Assembly: GCA_002319915.1 (NCBI GenBank)
Contig: DCFQ01000106.1
Location: forward strand, 1 to 42,031
Reading direction: 5' to 3'
Length of the DNA stretch: 42,031 bases
Source: Bacteroidales bacterium UBA1800
Lineage (GTDB): Bacteria; Bacteroidota; Bacteroidia; Bacteroidales; VadinHA17
Made by a program: the position numbers and the translations under genes. The notes beneath the pieces were generated by a model. That model was not told the origin of the DNA and ran no database searches. It saw only the letters and a program-made list of their open reading frames with translations. Of this stretch, positions 8,735 to 16,162 are shown piece after piece (position 1 is the first letter of the stretch; each line of letters opens with the position of its first letter).

Positions 8735-9706
8735 ATGCCTCATTATACAGAATTGGGACTGGTAAATTCCAGGGAACTATTTAAAAAAGCCGTTGAAGGC
8801 GGGTACGCCATTCCGGCTTTTAATTTCAACAACCTCGAGCAGATGCAGGCAATCGTGAGTGCCTGCGTTGAGACAAAATCACCGGTGATATTGCAGGTGT
8901 CGAAAGGTGCACGCAAGTATGCGAATCAGACTCTGCTTCAGTATCTCGCCAAGGGAGCCGTGGAGTATGCCAAAGAGCTGGGTTATGCGATACCGATCGT
9001 ATTGCACCTTGACCACGGGGATTCGTTCGAGCTCTGCAAATCGTGCATCGAGACCGGGTTTTCGTCGGTAATGATCGACGGGTCGCATTTCCCATACGAA
9101 GAGAACATAAGGCTCACGAAACAGGTTGTGGAATATGCACACCAGTTCGACGTTACTGTTGAGGCAGAACTCGGGGTGCTTGCAGGTATCGAGGATGAGG
9201 TCTCGGCAGAGCATTCATCGTACACAAGGCCAGAAGAGGTCGAGGATTTTGTCGGCAAGACCGGCGTCGATTCACTGGCAATATCCATCGGAACATCCCA
9301 TGGCGCTTTTAAATTCAAGGTTGTCCCCGGGCAGCTTCCTCCTCCTCTGAGGTTCGACATACTCGAGGAAGTGGAAAAACGCATTCCCGGATTCCCGATA
9401 GTTCTTCACGGGGCATCTTCTGTTCCTCAGGATATCGTAGATGAGATCAACAAGTACGGAGGGAAGATGGAAAACACCGCCGGCGTATCGGAAGACCAGC
9501 TTCGGAGGGCTGCAAAATCGGCTGTGTGCAAGATCAATATCGATAGCGACGGCCGCCTGGCAGTTACGGCAGCGATCCGCAAGGTTTTCGTCGAGAAGCC
9601 CGGTGAATTCGACCCGCGTAATTATCTTGGCCCAGCCCGTGAGAAGCTGAAAGAGCTTTACAAGCACAAGGTTGTGAACGTACTCGGCAGCGCAGGAAGG
9701 GCATAG
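8735..9706 (+). CDS. fbaA: Class II fructose-bisphosphate aldolase
   Basis: A 323-residue cytoplasmic zinc enzyme that reversibly splits fructose 1,6-bisphosphate into dihydroxyacetone phosphate and glyceraldehyde 3-phosphate in glycolysis and gluconeogenesis. The HLDHGDSFE motif (91-99) gives the catalytic Asp93 and a zinc-binding His94. GSHFPYEENI (~116-125), the ISIGTSHGAFK phosphate-binding region (~183-193) and the LHGASSVP segment (~230-237) are all present. Tagatose-bisphosphate aldolase is the main alternative within the family, but the length and overall sequence read like the common Bacteroidota glycolytic enzyme. It is monocistronic, with a hairpin terminator 84 bases downstream. 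Confidence 0.93.
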   Translation: MPHYTELGLVNSRELFKKAVEGGYAIPAFNFNNLEQMQAIVSACVETKSPVILQVSKGARKYANQTLLQYLAKGAVEYAKELGYAIPIVLHLDHGDSFELCKSCIETGFSSVMIDGSHFPYEENIRLTKQVVEYAHQFDVTVEAELGVLAGIEDEVSAEHSSYTRPEEVEDFVGKTGVDSLAISIGTSHGAFKFKVVPGQLPPPLRFDILEEVEKRIPGFPIVLHGASSVPQDIVDEINKYGGKMENTAGVSEDQLRRAAKSAVCKINIDSDGRLAVTAAIRKVFVEKPGEFDPRNYLGPAREKLKELYKHKVVNVLGSAGRA

Positions 9707-9789
9707 GGAATGACCAGTAACGGGTAACGGGTGAAAGATCCCTCAATGATGGGACCCGGCGCATAAAAGTTGTTAATATTATAACAATC

Positions 9790-9826
9790 AAACAGCCAGT
9801 TAATTGAAAGCTGGCTGTTTTGTTTC
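9790..9826 (+). terminator. Intrinsic terminator after aldolase gene
   Basis: AAACAGCCAG (9790-9799) pairs perfectly with CTGGCTGTTT (9811-9820) around an 11-base loop. The stem runs into a T-rich tail (TTTTGTTTCTG). Position and strand fit termination of the aldolase transcript. Confidence 0.8.
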
Positions 9827-9905
9827 TGTTAAAAACTAATAGGAGCTGGAAAATCTCAAGGGCCCGGTTTTTCTATATTAGCGATGATTTTCACAGTGGC
9901 TGATC

Positions 9906-10145
9906 TTGAAGAAGAGCTCCATAAAGGAAGAGGGCCTGAAAAGGACCAACAGGCTTTCCCTGATGCTGAACAGCAGGGAAGCCAGGGCTCTTGGGATTTA
10001 CTGCAGCAGGTACCGGGTGAAGAACAAATCGGAGTTCATGCGCGAAACGATCATGAGGGCCATTATCAAAAGGTTCGATGATGATCATCCCACCCTGTGG
10101 GAGGAAACCGAGCCTACCCTGTTCACCAGGAAGCTCTCCCGTTAG
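9906..10145 (+). CDS. Small ribbon-helix-helix-like protein
   Basis: A 79-residue basic protein. Residues ~14-22 (TNRLSLMLN) could be the beta strand of a ribbon-helix-helix DNA-binding domain, followed by two helices (SREARALGIYCSRYRVKNKS and EFMRETIMRAIIKRF) in the usual MetJ/Arc spacing. The acidic, proline-containing tail could contact a partner. It sits 114 bases before the SiaC-family gene on the same strand and may be co-transcribed with it. The function is inferred from fold pattern only. No toxin gene is next to it. Confidence 0.6.
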   Translation: MKKSSIKEEGLKRTNRLSLMLNSREARALGIYCSRYRVKNKSEFMRETIMRAIIKRFDDDHPTLWEETEPTLFTRKLSR

Positions 10146-10259
10146 ATCCCGGATCGCACACTTCGTTCTTTTCAGGTTTATGATGGCCGCCGTGGTAACA
10201 TTCCGCTGTTTTATAGGGTGTCACAGACTAAAACCATCCCTGCAGCGTTTCTATTTGTG

Positions 10260-10703
10260 ATGAACGAATTATTGCCATACAGGGTCGACCCTACAAAAAG
10301 AACCCCGAGGATTATATTGGAACATGGAAGGATAACCATTACCGGACGTTCCATTCCCGTGAATCCCGGGGAGTTCTATCGTCCTGTTTTTGACTGGATA
10401 TGCGACTACATTCATGGTGAGATCCAGGATACCAGCTTTGAATTCGGATTTGAATACATCAACACAAGCTCCACGAAGTGGATATACAATATCATCAGGG
10501 AGATAGCCTCGATGAAGGAGCTGGCGGGCAATATAAGGATATACTGGTATTACGACATGGGAGACGAGGATATGTGTGAGCTGGGGCTGATCCTTCGGTC
10601 GCTGGTCGACTGCCAGTTTTTCGTCATTGAGGTTGAAGGGATTAACAGGAGTTCCGAAAATTCATTCACCCTTGGCTCATTCTGCCAGGGACATGGGCGA
10701 TAA
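10260..10703 (+). CDS. SiaC family (DUF1987) regulatory phosphoprotein
   Basis: A 147-residue cytoplasmic protein of the DUF1987/SiaC family. In Pseudomonas, SiaC is phosphorylated on a Thr by SiaB, dephosphorylated by the PP2C enzyme SiaA, and controls a diguanylate cyclase. The family hallmarks are the opening strand TPRIILEHGRITITGRSIP (15-33) and the phosphosite motif NTSSTKWIYN (68-77), in which Thr72 corresponds to the phosphorylated residue. An in-frame GTG at 10218 would add 14 residues, but the ATG at 10260 gives the family-typical N terminus. No SiaB or cyclase gene is adjacent; a SpoIIE phosphatase lies about 7 kb away at 2332-3570. Confidence 0.85.
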   Translation: MNELLPYRVDPTKRTPRIILEHGRITITGRSIPVNPGEFYRPVFDWICDYIHGEIQDTSFEFGFEYINTSSTKWIYNIIREIASMKELAGNIRIYWYYDMGDEDMCELGLILRSLVDCQFFVIEVEGINRSSENSFTLGSFCQGHGR

Positions 10704-10722
10704 TCCCTAAAACCGGCCCGGC

Positions 10723-10754
10723 GTTTCCACTAATTGAAAATTTTCATAATTTTG
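10723..10754 (+). promoter_or_regulatory. Promoter of tRNA-Gln
   Basis: TAATTTTG at 10747-10754 is an exact TAnnTTTG -7 box. GTTT at 10723-10726, 20 bases upstream, approximates the -33 TTTG box. The -7 box ends 21 bases before the tRNA, a normal distance for a tRNA promoter. The perfect palindrome TGAAAATTTTCA lies between the boxes. Confidence 0.6.
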
Positions 10755-10775
10755 CTGCACAGGCAATTCCAACAT

Positions 10776-10847
10776 TGACCCATGGTGTAATTGGCAACAC
10801 GTCGGATTTTGGTTCCGCAGAGTCCTGGTTCGAGCCCAGGTGGGTCA
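10776..10847 (+). tRNA. tRNA-Gln (anticodon TTG)
   Basis: The 72-base sequence folds as a tRNA: acceptor TGACCCA/TGGGTCA, D stem GTGT/ACAC, anticodon stem TCGGA/TCCGC with loop TTTTGGT, 5-base variable loop AGAGT, and T stem CCTGG/CCAGG with loop TTCGAGC. The anticodon TTG reads CAA (Gln). The outermost anticodon-stem pair (T-C) is mismatched. A48-type discriminator A follows at 10848 and CCA is not encoded. The acceptor end is part of a 20-base sequence repeated at 11087-11106. Confidence 0.93.
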
Positions 10848-10849
10848 AC

Positions 10850-10921
10850 AAAAAGAGTGAAAGCGGGAGTCGAAGACCCTGACCAAAGCGTCAGGGCGAG
10901 AGCGAGCGCCTCACTCTTTTT
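10850..10921 (+). terminator. Long hairpin directly after tRNA-Gln
   Basis: AAAAAGAGTGA (10850-10860) pairs perfectly with TCACTCTTTTT (10911-10921), and inside it CCCTGAC (10877-10883) pairs with GTCAGGG (10890-10896). The outer stem ends in five Ts, so it could terminate the tRNA transcript, although the 50-base inner region is long for a simple terminator. It is also the first element of the palindrome mosaic described next. Confidence 0.5.
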
Positions 10922-11440
10922 GTCTCACACCCGCACTCACACTCACTCTTTTTTCACTCCTGCACTTACTCTCATTTATCAGTGGGAGGCAGCTGGGCGA
11001 GAAGCCTGTCCCGTTTTCAGCGCTGCTGCAGAAAACGGGAAGCCCAGCCTGTCCCGCGAATACGATTATTATCAGTATCGCGGGAGTGGGTCGACAAAAA
11101 GAGTGAGAGTGAGAGCGGGAGCGAGAACCTCAATGATGTTTGCTGGTTAACTGGTTAATTGGTTCCCTGGTTTTGTCTTATCCTGATAGCTTAATTTTGT
11201 CACGGAACTTTTGTTAACGATATTGCGGGATCTCGTCACATCGTTTGCCGGGTTTCATCTTTCCGCTCCCCCTTCAGGGGGCTGGGGGGCGTTGGGCTGT
11301 CTGCAGGTTAACTGGTTCCTGCTTGGACCTCCCCACAATCACTCATTGTGTAAAAAGAAATCATCTGAGTAACTGACAGGGAATTTACCTTTACAAAAAA
11401 AGTTACTTTTGATTATTGTTTATAATAAAACCAAAAAACC
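10922..11440. repeat. Palindrome mosaic in long intergenic region
   Basis: No gene is supported here. GCTGGGC (10992-10998) pairs with GCCCAGC (11042-11048), enclosing TCCCGTTTTC (11009-11018) paired with GAAAACGGGA (11031-11040). CCCGCGAATAC (11053-11063) pairs imperfectly with GTATCGCGGG (11075-11084). TGGGTCGACAAAAAGAGTGA (11087-11106) repeats the tRNA-Gln 3' end and following bases (10841-10860) with one mismatch, followed in both copies by related GAGAG/GCGGGAG units. From 11150 to 11400 there are only degenerate TTAACTGGTT-type units and a CCCCCTTCAGGGGGC palindrome near 11270. Confidence 0.6.
11404..11411 (+). promoter_or_regulatory. Probable -7 element for DUF1080 gene
   Basis: TACTTTTG is an exact TAnnTTTG match ending 29 bases before the ATG at 11441. 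The sequence 19-21 bases upstream has no clear TTTG box, so only the -7 element is called. Confidence 0.45.
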
Positions 11441-12418
11441 ATGAAAAACTATTTTCATTTCACGGCAATCAGCAGGAAAGCCCGCTGTTTGTCGATATCT
11501 GCAACTTTTTTACTCTTCTTCACCATTAATGCTGTCAGCAGTGCTTCAACCCCGCCGGTATCTCCGATAATCGGCTGCTGGGACCTCACGGTAAATATGG
11601 GCGGGAAGATGGTCCCGTCGTGGCTTGAAGTTGATCACTCCGGCGTAAGTACTCTTGTAGGTTACTTTGTCGGCGACGGAGGCAGTGCCCGTCCGGTCTC
11701 AAAGGTCAATTTTGAAAACGGGAAGGTAACATTCTCGATCCCAAAGCAGTGGGAGGCAGGTGACAAAGACATGCTCTTTGAAGCCACTCTTGCGAATGAT
11801 AAGCTTTCCGGAACAATAACCAGTTGTTCGGGCCAAAAGTATTCCTTTACGGGAGAGAGAGCTCCTCTTTTGAAAAGAACAGTAAACCCGGTGTGGGGAA
11901 CTCCCATAAATCTGTTCAACGGCAAAAATCTTGATGGCTGGGTGGCACAGGGCCGTGACAATAAATGGACAGGCGCCGATGGAATACTGAAAAGTCCCGG
12001 ATCGGGTGCCAATCTTATGACTACAGGTAAATACAACGATTTCAAACTTCACATTGAATTTCGGCTGCAGAAGGGGAGCAACAGCGGTGTTTACCTGAGG
12101 GGAAGATATGAAGTCCAGGTTATTGATTGCATCGGAGAAGAGCCGGCATCTACCTTGCTGGGAGGGATTTATGGCTTTCTTACACCCAATGAAAACGTTG
12201 CAAAGGCGCCGGGAGAATGGCAGACTTATGATATTACCCTCATAGGCAGGCGGGTTTCCATTGAGGCAAACGGCAAAAAGATAATATGCGACCAGATCAT
12301 ACCTGGAATTACGGGAGGTGCCATTGACAGCAGGGAAGGCGACCCCGGGCCAATACTTCTCCAGGGGGACCACGGATCCATTGAATTCAGGAATATTGTC
12401 CTTATTCCTGCGAAATAA
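11441..12418 (+). CDS. Secreted DUF1080 (3-keto-disaccharide hydrolase-like) protein
   Basis: A 325-residue protein with an N-terminal signal peptide (hydrophobic core ~20-36, ending near SSAST). Residues ~42-135 form a small beta domain (IIGCWDLTVNMGGK...) resembling lipocalin-like modules seen ahead of DUF1080. Residues ~145-323 are the DUF1080 jelly-roll domain, with FNGKNLDGWVAQG, a QKGSNSGVYLRGRYEVQVID core strand and the closing GSIEFRNIVLIP. Some DUF1080 proteins hydrolyse 3-keto-glycosides; most are uncharacterised. No sugar oxidoreductase or SusCD pair is nearby, so a carbohydrate role is family-based only. It is monocistronic. Confidence 0.85.
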   Translation: MKNYFHFTAISRKARCLSISATFLLFFTINAVSSASTPPVSPIIGCWDLTVNMGGKMVPSWLEVDHSGVSTLVGYFVGDGGSARPVSKVNFENGKVTFSIPKQWEAGDKDMLFEATLANDKLSGTITSCSGQKYSFTGERAPLLKRTVNPVWGTPINLFNGKNLDGWVAQGRDNKWTGADGILKSPGSGANLMTTGKYNDFKLHIEFRLQKGSNSGVYLRGRYEVQVIDCIGEEPASTLLGGIYGFLTPNENVAKAPGEWQTYDITLIGRRVSIEANGKKIICDQIIPGITGGAIDSREGDPGPILLQGDHGSIEFRNIVLIPAK

Positions 12419-12561
12419 TCAGTTGTACTTTACATCTTTCTGAAAACCCGGTAATGGTAACCAGTCAATCAGGGGAATTGTAATACAAGAAGAAAGGCCG
12501 CTTTCAGGGAGTACTGGAGACTGAGTTTCCATTGGAGAAGAAGAATTATTCTTTGCGGTTA

Positions 12562-14244
12562 TTAGCCCAGCCCTCTTTCCTTGAGCAGCGCCATGTAAAC
12601 GGATCCATCAGGAATAATGGGTGTGCCCCTTAGCCAGGGAAGAAATGTGTCATGCTCATCGCAAGCTTTCTTAAGCCACTCCAACGCAAGATCCTCTTCT
12701 GCCCGGACCTTATGGATACTGAAAAAAGATGTTGCGGGAACATATCCGGTAGCAGACCTTTTCTTTAAACCTTTAAACAGATTCTCTGCCTGATCCGGTT
12801 TCCCTGCCTGATAATATTCGCAGGCAAGACTTGCGATCAGAAATGCATTTCCATTGGAAAGCTCAACAGCCTTTTCCTTTTCAATAAGCGATTCTTTGAA
12901 CATTCCTTTGGCACGATATGCGTTCCCGAGCTGTGCGTGTGCCAGGTAGTAATCCGGATGTATCGTAAGTGCCATTTCATACTCCTCTATTGCCCTGTCA
13001 TACTGACCCGCATAGGCAAAAGCCTCCCCAGCCCTTATATTGATATAACCCGAAAGAGGATCAAGCCCCTGGGCTGCCTTTGCTTCGGAGATGGCTTCAT
13101 CATGGCGGTTGGTGAAGGTCAGCAATGCCGAGTAATTTACGTGGATCATTGACGAGTTTGGATTTATCTGAAGCGCATGTCTGAAATTGCGTTCCGCTTC
13201 CTCCCAGTTCCAGGAATAAAATGTATTGACATTGCCGAGTACAGAATAGGCTTCAGCAAGGCTGGCGTCTATTTTAAGGGCTTTGCTTGCATAATCGTTT
13301 GCTTCCGGATAAGCTATATTGGGGGCCACATTTCCCCAAACTGTGCTGAGCCACCTGACATATCCCAATCCGACATAAGCCAGCACGAAGTGAGGGTCTT
13401 TTTGAAGCACTTCTTCAAAGTATTCTGATGCTTTCTTCAACCCTTCCGTTGTCAGCATCTGATAGCAGTGAGTGCCTTTCAAATAGAGGTTATAAGATTC
13501 AGGATTCCCGGTGTACCGCCTGGCAATCATTGCTTTTGTTTTATCTAAAAGCCTTATTTTCAGATTTTCAGCAATTGCCGCAGATATTTCATCCTGTATG
13601 GCAAACACATCTTTCATATAACGATCGTAACGCTCCGACCAGATATGTGAGCCATCGGCAACCTTAATAAGCTGGGCCGTTATCCGAAGCTGGTTCCCAT
13701 CTTTCCTGATGCTGCCTTCAAGTAATGTTTCAACACCAAGTATCTTCCCGATTTCACGGATATCTGCCTGTTTATCCTTGAATGCAAAAGCTGATGTGCG
13801 TGCTATGACCTTAAAGTTTTCAATGTGTGCAAGGGTATTTATAATCTCTTCCGTTATACCATCACAGAAATAATCCTGGTCTTTCTCGGGGCTCATATTC
13901 ACAAACGGCAGAACTGCAATTGACTTTTCCTTTGGTGTCGGATCATTTTCAGGCGGAAAGAGATGTTTTTGTTCGACTTTGGTTTTTGCAGGCCCGGTTT
14001 TCTCCACTCCTCCAGGTCCAAGATCATACGCCCAGGATAAGATAACAGCCAAAATGAATCCCGCGCTTAAAAGCACTATGAGAAAGGGAATGGTCCAACC
14101 CGGAAGATGAAGAGGTTCACCGACCATATCTGCCAGCTGAAGTATGACGAATGCAGCGACAGCATATGCTGAAACGACACGGATTACTTTTCGTCTCTTT
14201 AACTCTTGCCAGATTCTTTCCACGCTGCGGGTTTTCTGAGCCAT
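12562..14244 (-). CDS. Membrane protein with TolB-like domain and TPR repeats
   Basis: A 560-residue protein. Residues 1-25 are basic and cytoplasmic (RIWQELKRRKVIRV), followed by two membrane helices (~26-42 and ~52-70). This layout is typical of proteins related to TPR-containing adenylate cyclases, but no cyclase domain is present. Residues ~108-225 form a TolB/FlgO-like domain (KSIAVLPFVNMSPEKDQDYF). Residues ~245-540 hold tetratricopeptide repeats, including NAYRAKGMFKESLIEKEKAV and EEAERNFRHALQINPNSSM. A role as a signalling or assembly scaffold is an inference. The ATG at 14268 would lie upstream of the likely transcription start (promoter -7 box at 14266-14273), so I chose the ATG at 14244. 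Confidence 0.82.
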   Translation of the reverse strand: MAQKTRSVERIWQELKRRKVIRVVSAYAVAAFVILQLADMVGEPLHLPGWTIPFLIVLLSAGFILAVILSWAYDLGPGGVEKTGPAKTKVEQKHLFPPENDPTPKEKSIAVLPFVNMSPEKDQDYFCDGITEEIINTLAHIENFKVIARTSAFAFKDKQADIREIGKILGVETLLEGSIRKDGNQLRITAQLIKVADGSHIWSERYDRYMKDVFAIQDEISAAIAENLKIRLLDKTKAMIARRYTGNPESYNLYLKGTHCYQMLTTEGLKKASEYFEEVLQKDPHFVLAYVGLGYVRWLSTVWGNVAPNIAYPEANDYASKALKIDASLAEAYSVLGNVNTFYSWNWEEAERNFRHALQINPNSSMIHVNYSALLTFTNRHDEAISEAKAAQGLDPLSGYINIRAGEAFAYAGQYDRAIEEYEMALTIHPDYYLAHAQLGNAYRAKGMFKESLIEKEKAVELSNGNAFLIASLACEYYQAGKPDQAENLFKGLKKRSATGYVPATSFFSIHKVRAEEDLALEWLKKACDEHDTFLPWLRGTPIIPDGSVYMALLKERGLG

Positions 14245-14265
14245 GAGATCAGGGATTAGAATAAC

Positions 14266-14297
14266 CAAAGGTAGATTAAACTGATACCAATGTCAAA
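14266..14297 (-). promoter_or_regulatory. Consensus Bacteroidota promoter for the TolB/TPR gene
   Basis: On the minus strand TTTG (14297-14294) and TACCTTTG (14273-14266) are separated by exactly 20 bases. This is a perfect match to the TTTG-N19-21-TAnnTTTG promoter of this phylum. The expected start of transcription, about 14260, lies just upstream of the ATG at 14244 and excludes the upstream ATG at 14268. Confidence 0.8.
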
Positions 14298-14427
14298 TTA
14301 TCTCCTCCGGGCCAGGCCTCCTATCCCTTTAATTTCATTTAAGCCCCTATTAGAAAGCTTTTAACGAAGGGGAACCCATACATTCAACAGGTAAGAACCG
14401 GTATAGAGGGAAACCCTGGTCAACAAA

Positions 14428-16035
14428 TTAATCCTTAACGCACCGCACGGAAAAACCATACTGTTTGGAAGGCCACGATACATGACATTCGACGTTGTCG
14501 AAACCCATGCTTACGTTCCACCCCCATCTGTCATCATCATAGTATTGTGAACTGGTCCAGAAATTTGCATATTTACTAATGCCGGACGATATGTAACTGT
14601 ATGGATCCTCCACTCCTCCGGGCAGTGCCGTAAATCCGCTGGAATTTGTGGCTCCGGTATTCGGAGTTATCCAGTGAGCGTTTCCGGCCTCTTTCAGGCT
14701 GCCGCCCGCCTGGGTTTGGCCTCCGAGTGCATTTATCATCGAGGTCCATTCGGAAACGGCCGGCACATGCCAGCCTGAAGGGCACAGCTTACCCGAACTC
14801 ACTGCATACCAGTTGTACAACGCACCGTAGATGTCATAATTCAATGAATCGTCACCGTACCAGCAATAGCCCGGTGTTGCAAGGTTCCAGTTGCCGGCAT
14901 CCTTGATATGCATAAGGATTGTACCCGCATAATTCAGCGTCCCGTCGTTGTATTTTGATACTTTGAGGTTTTCCGCCATCCATTCCTTGTCATTGATAAT
15001 TATGGTCTTGTATACATTTCCATCAATATCCGTAACAGATCCGTATGAAATATTGGGATTGAATACCGGCCCGCTGAGGGTCGTGAAAATGACCTCATTA
15101 CCATATGAGGTGCCCACACTGTTTGTTGCGTATGCCCTTAGATAATATGTTGTATTCTCTGAAAGCCCGGTAATTTTAATGGTGAAGTGGCCATACCCCG
15201 ATTCATCAATAGATTTGTTGTTTTCGGTCGTGGGATTTGGGGTCGTACTCCAGCAAAGACCCTGAGCTGTGATGTCCAAACCGCCATTATCAGTAATGCT
15301 TCCACCTGATACCGCAGAGGTTCTTTTGAGAGAACTAGCAGAAACGGTCGTAAGGACCGGCAAGGAAGGCGGGCTCGTGGTGAAATCCAGTTCATCTCCA
15401 TACCCGGTGCCGAGGGAGTTTGTGGCATAAGCCCTCACATAGTAAACAGTGCCCGCATGCAAGCCTGTAATGGTGCTGTGAAATTCACCACTTCCGGCGC
15501 CTTCATCCGTTTTACTGTCTTCGATGGTCGGCAGGTGGCTTGTTCCCCAGCAAACCCCGTGCGATATTACCGCTGATCCTCTTGCATCGGAAACCGTGCC
15601 TCCCGACTGGGCACTCTTCTGCCCCACCGAAGATACCTCCATAGTCGTAAGGAGCGGGATTTTAGCTTCAAGCGTCGTGAAAATTACCTGGTTGCCATAT
15701 CCAATACCAACTTTATTGGTCGCAAAAGCCCGCATATAATATTTTGTATTGGATAAAAGCCCGGTCAGGTTTACAATAAATGATCCTCCCGTCAATGTAC
15801 CGGTGAATTTTGTGCCTGAGATGACCGGGTCAGGATCCTGTCCGAGGCATATTCCGCATAGAAGTATTTCCGAGCCGCCATTATCAGATATGCTCCCACC
15901 TGACAGAGCAGTAGTAAAGGAGATCTGGGAGATATTATTTGTAGTGACGTGCGGGGGTGTGGAGCTGCTCTTCTTGCAGGACTGAAAGCTGAATGAAAGA
16001 AGGAGGGCGGAGAGGATCAGGAAAGCTTTCTTCAT
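14428..16035 (-). CDS. FISUMP-domain surface lipoprotein with three fibronectin-like repeats
   Basis: A 535-residue predicted lipoprotein. The signal peptide ends in a lipobox FQSC with Cys20, followed by KKSSSTPP, a typical tether. Three repeats of about 95-100 residues (~33-125, 130-225 and 230-322) each end with a strand of the type YYLRAYATNSVGTSYGNEV followed by IFTT, a fibronectin type III-like pattern. Residues ~330-535 form a FISUMP domain: TDIDGNVYKTIIINDKEWM, AENLKVSKYNDGT, the WYAVSSGKLCPSGWHVP block and closing SVRCVKD. FISUMP modules are abundant in Bacteroidota and Fibrobacter surface proteins but lack an assigned activity. It is divergent from the serine hydrolase gene. Confidence 0.9.
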   Translation of the reverse strand: MKKAFLILSALLLSFSFQSCKKSSSTPPHVTTNNISQISFTTALSGGSISDNGGSEILLCGICLGQDPDPVISGTKFTGTLTGGSFIVNLTGLLSNTKYYMRAFATNKVGIGYGNQVIFTTLEAKIPLLTTMEVSSVGQKSAQSGGTVSDARGSAVISHGVCWGTSHLPTIEDSKTDEGAGSGEFHSTITGLHAGTVYYVRAYATNSLGTGYGDELDFTTSPPSLPVLTTVSASSLKRTSAVSGGSITDNGGLDITAQGLCWSTTPNPTTENNKSIDESGYGHFTIKITGLSENTTYYLRAYATNSVGTSYGNEVIFTTLSGPVFNPNISYGSVTDIDGNVYKTIIINDKEWMAENLKVSKYNDGTLNYAGTILMHIKDAGNWNLATPGYCWYGDDSLNYDIYGALYNWYAVSSGKLCPSGWHVPAVSEWTSMINALGGQTQAGGSLKEAGNAHWITPNTGATNSSGFTALPGGVEDPYSYISSGISKYANFWTSSQYYDDDRWGWNVSMGFDNVECHVSWPSKQYGFSVRCVKD

Positions 16036-16126
16036 GGTTCCGGGTTAATTAAACAATAATAACTCGATTTGTCGAATTTTTATTGCCGGAATTCGGAAAA
16101 ACGAGGGATACCTGGTGAATAAAATA

Positions 16127-16134
16127 TATTTTTG
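16127..16134 (+). promoter_or_regulatory. Probable -7 element for serine hydrolase gene
   Basis: TATTTTTG is an exact TAnnTTTG match ending 28 bases before the ATG at 16163. No clear -33 box is seen at the standard spacing. Confidence 0.4.
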
Positions 16135-16162
16135 GGACATTAACGGTTACACCAGTACATAA

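Noticed and set aside
10791..11150. Plus-strand open frame of 119 codons
   Set aside because: It begins inside tRNA-Gln and reads through the palindrome mosaic; the translation is low-complexity.
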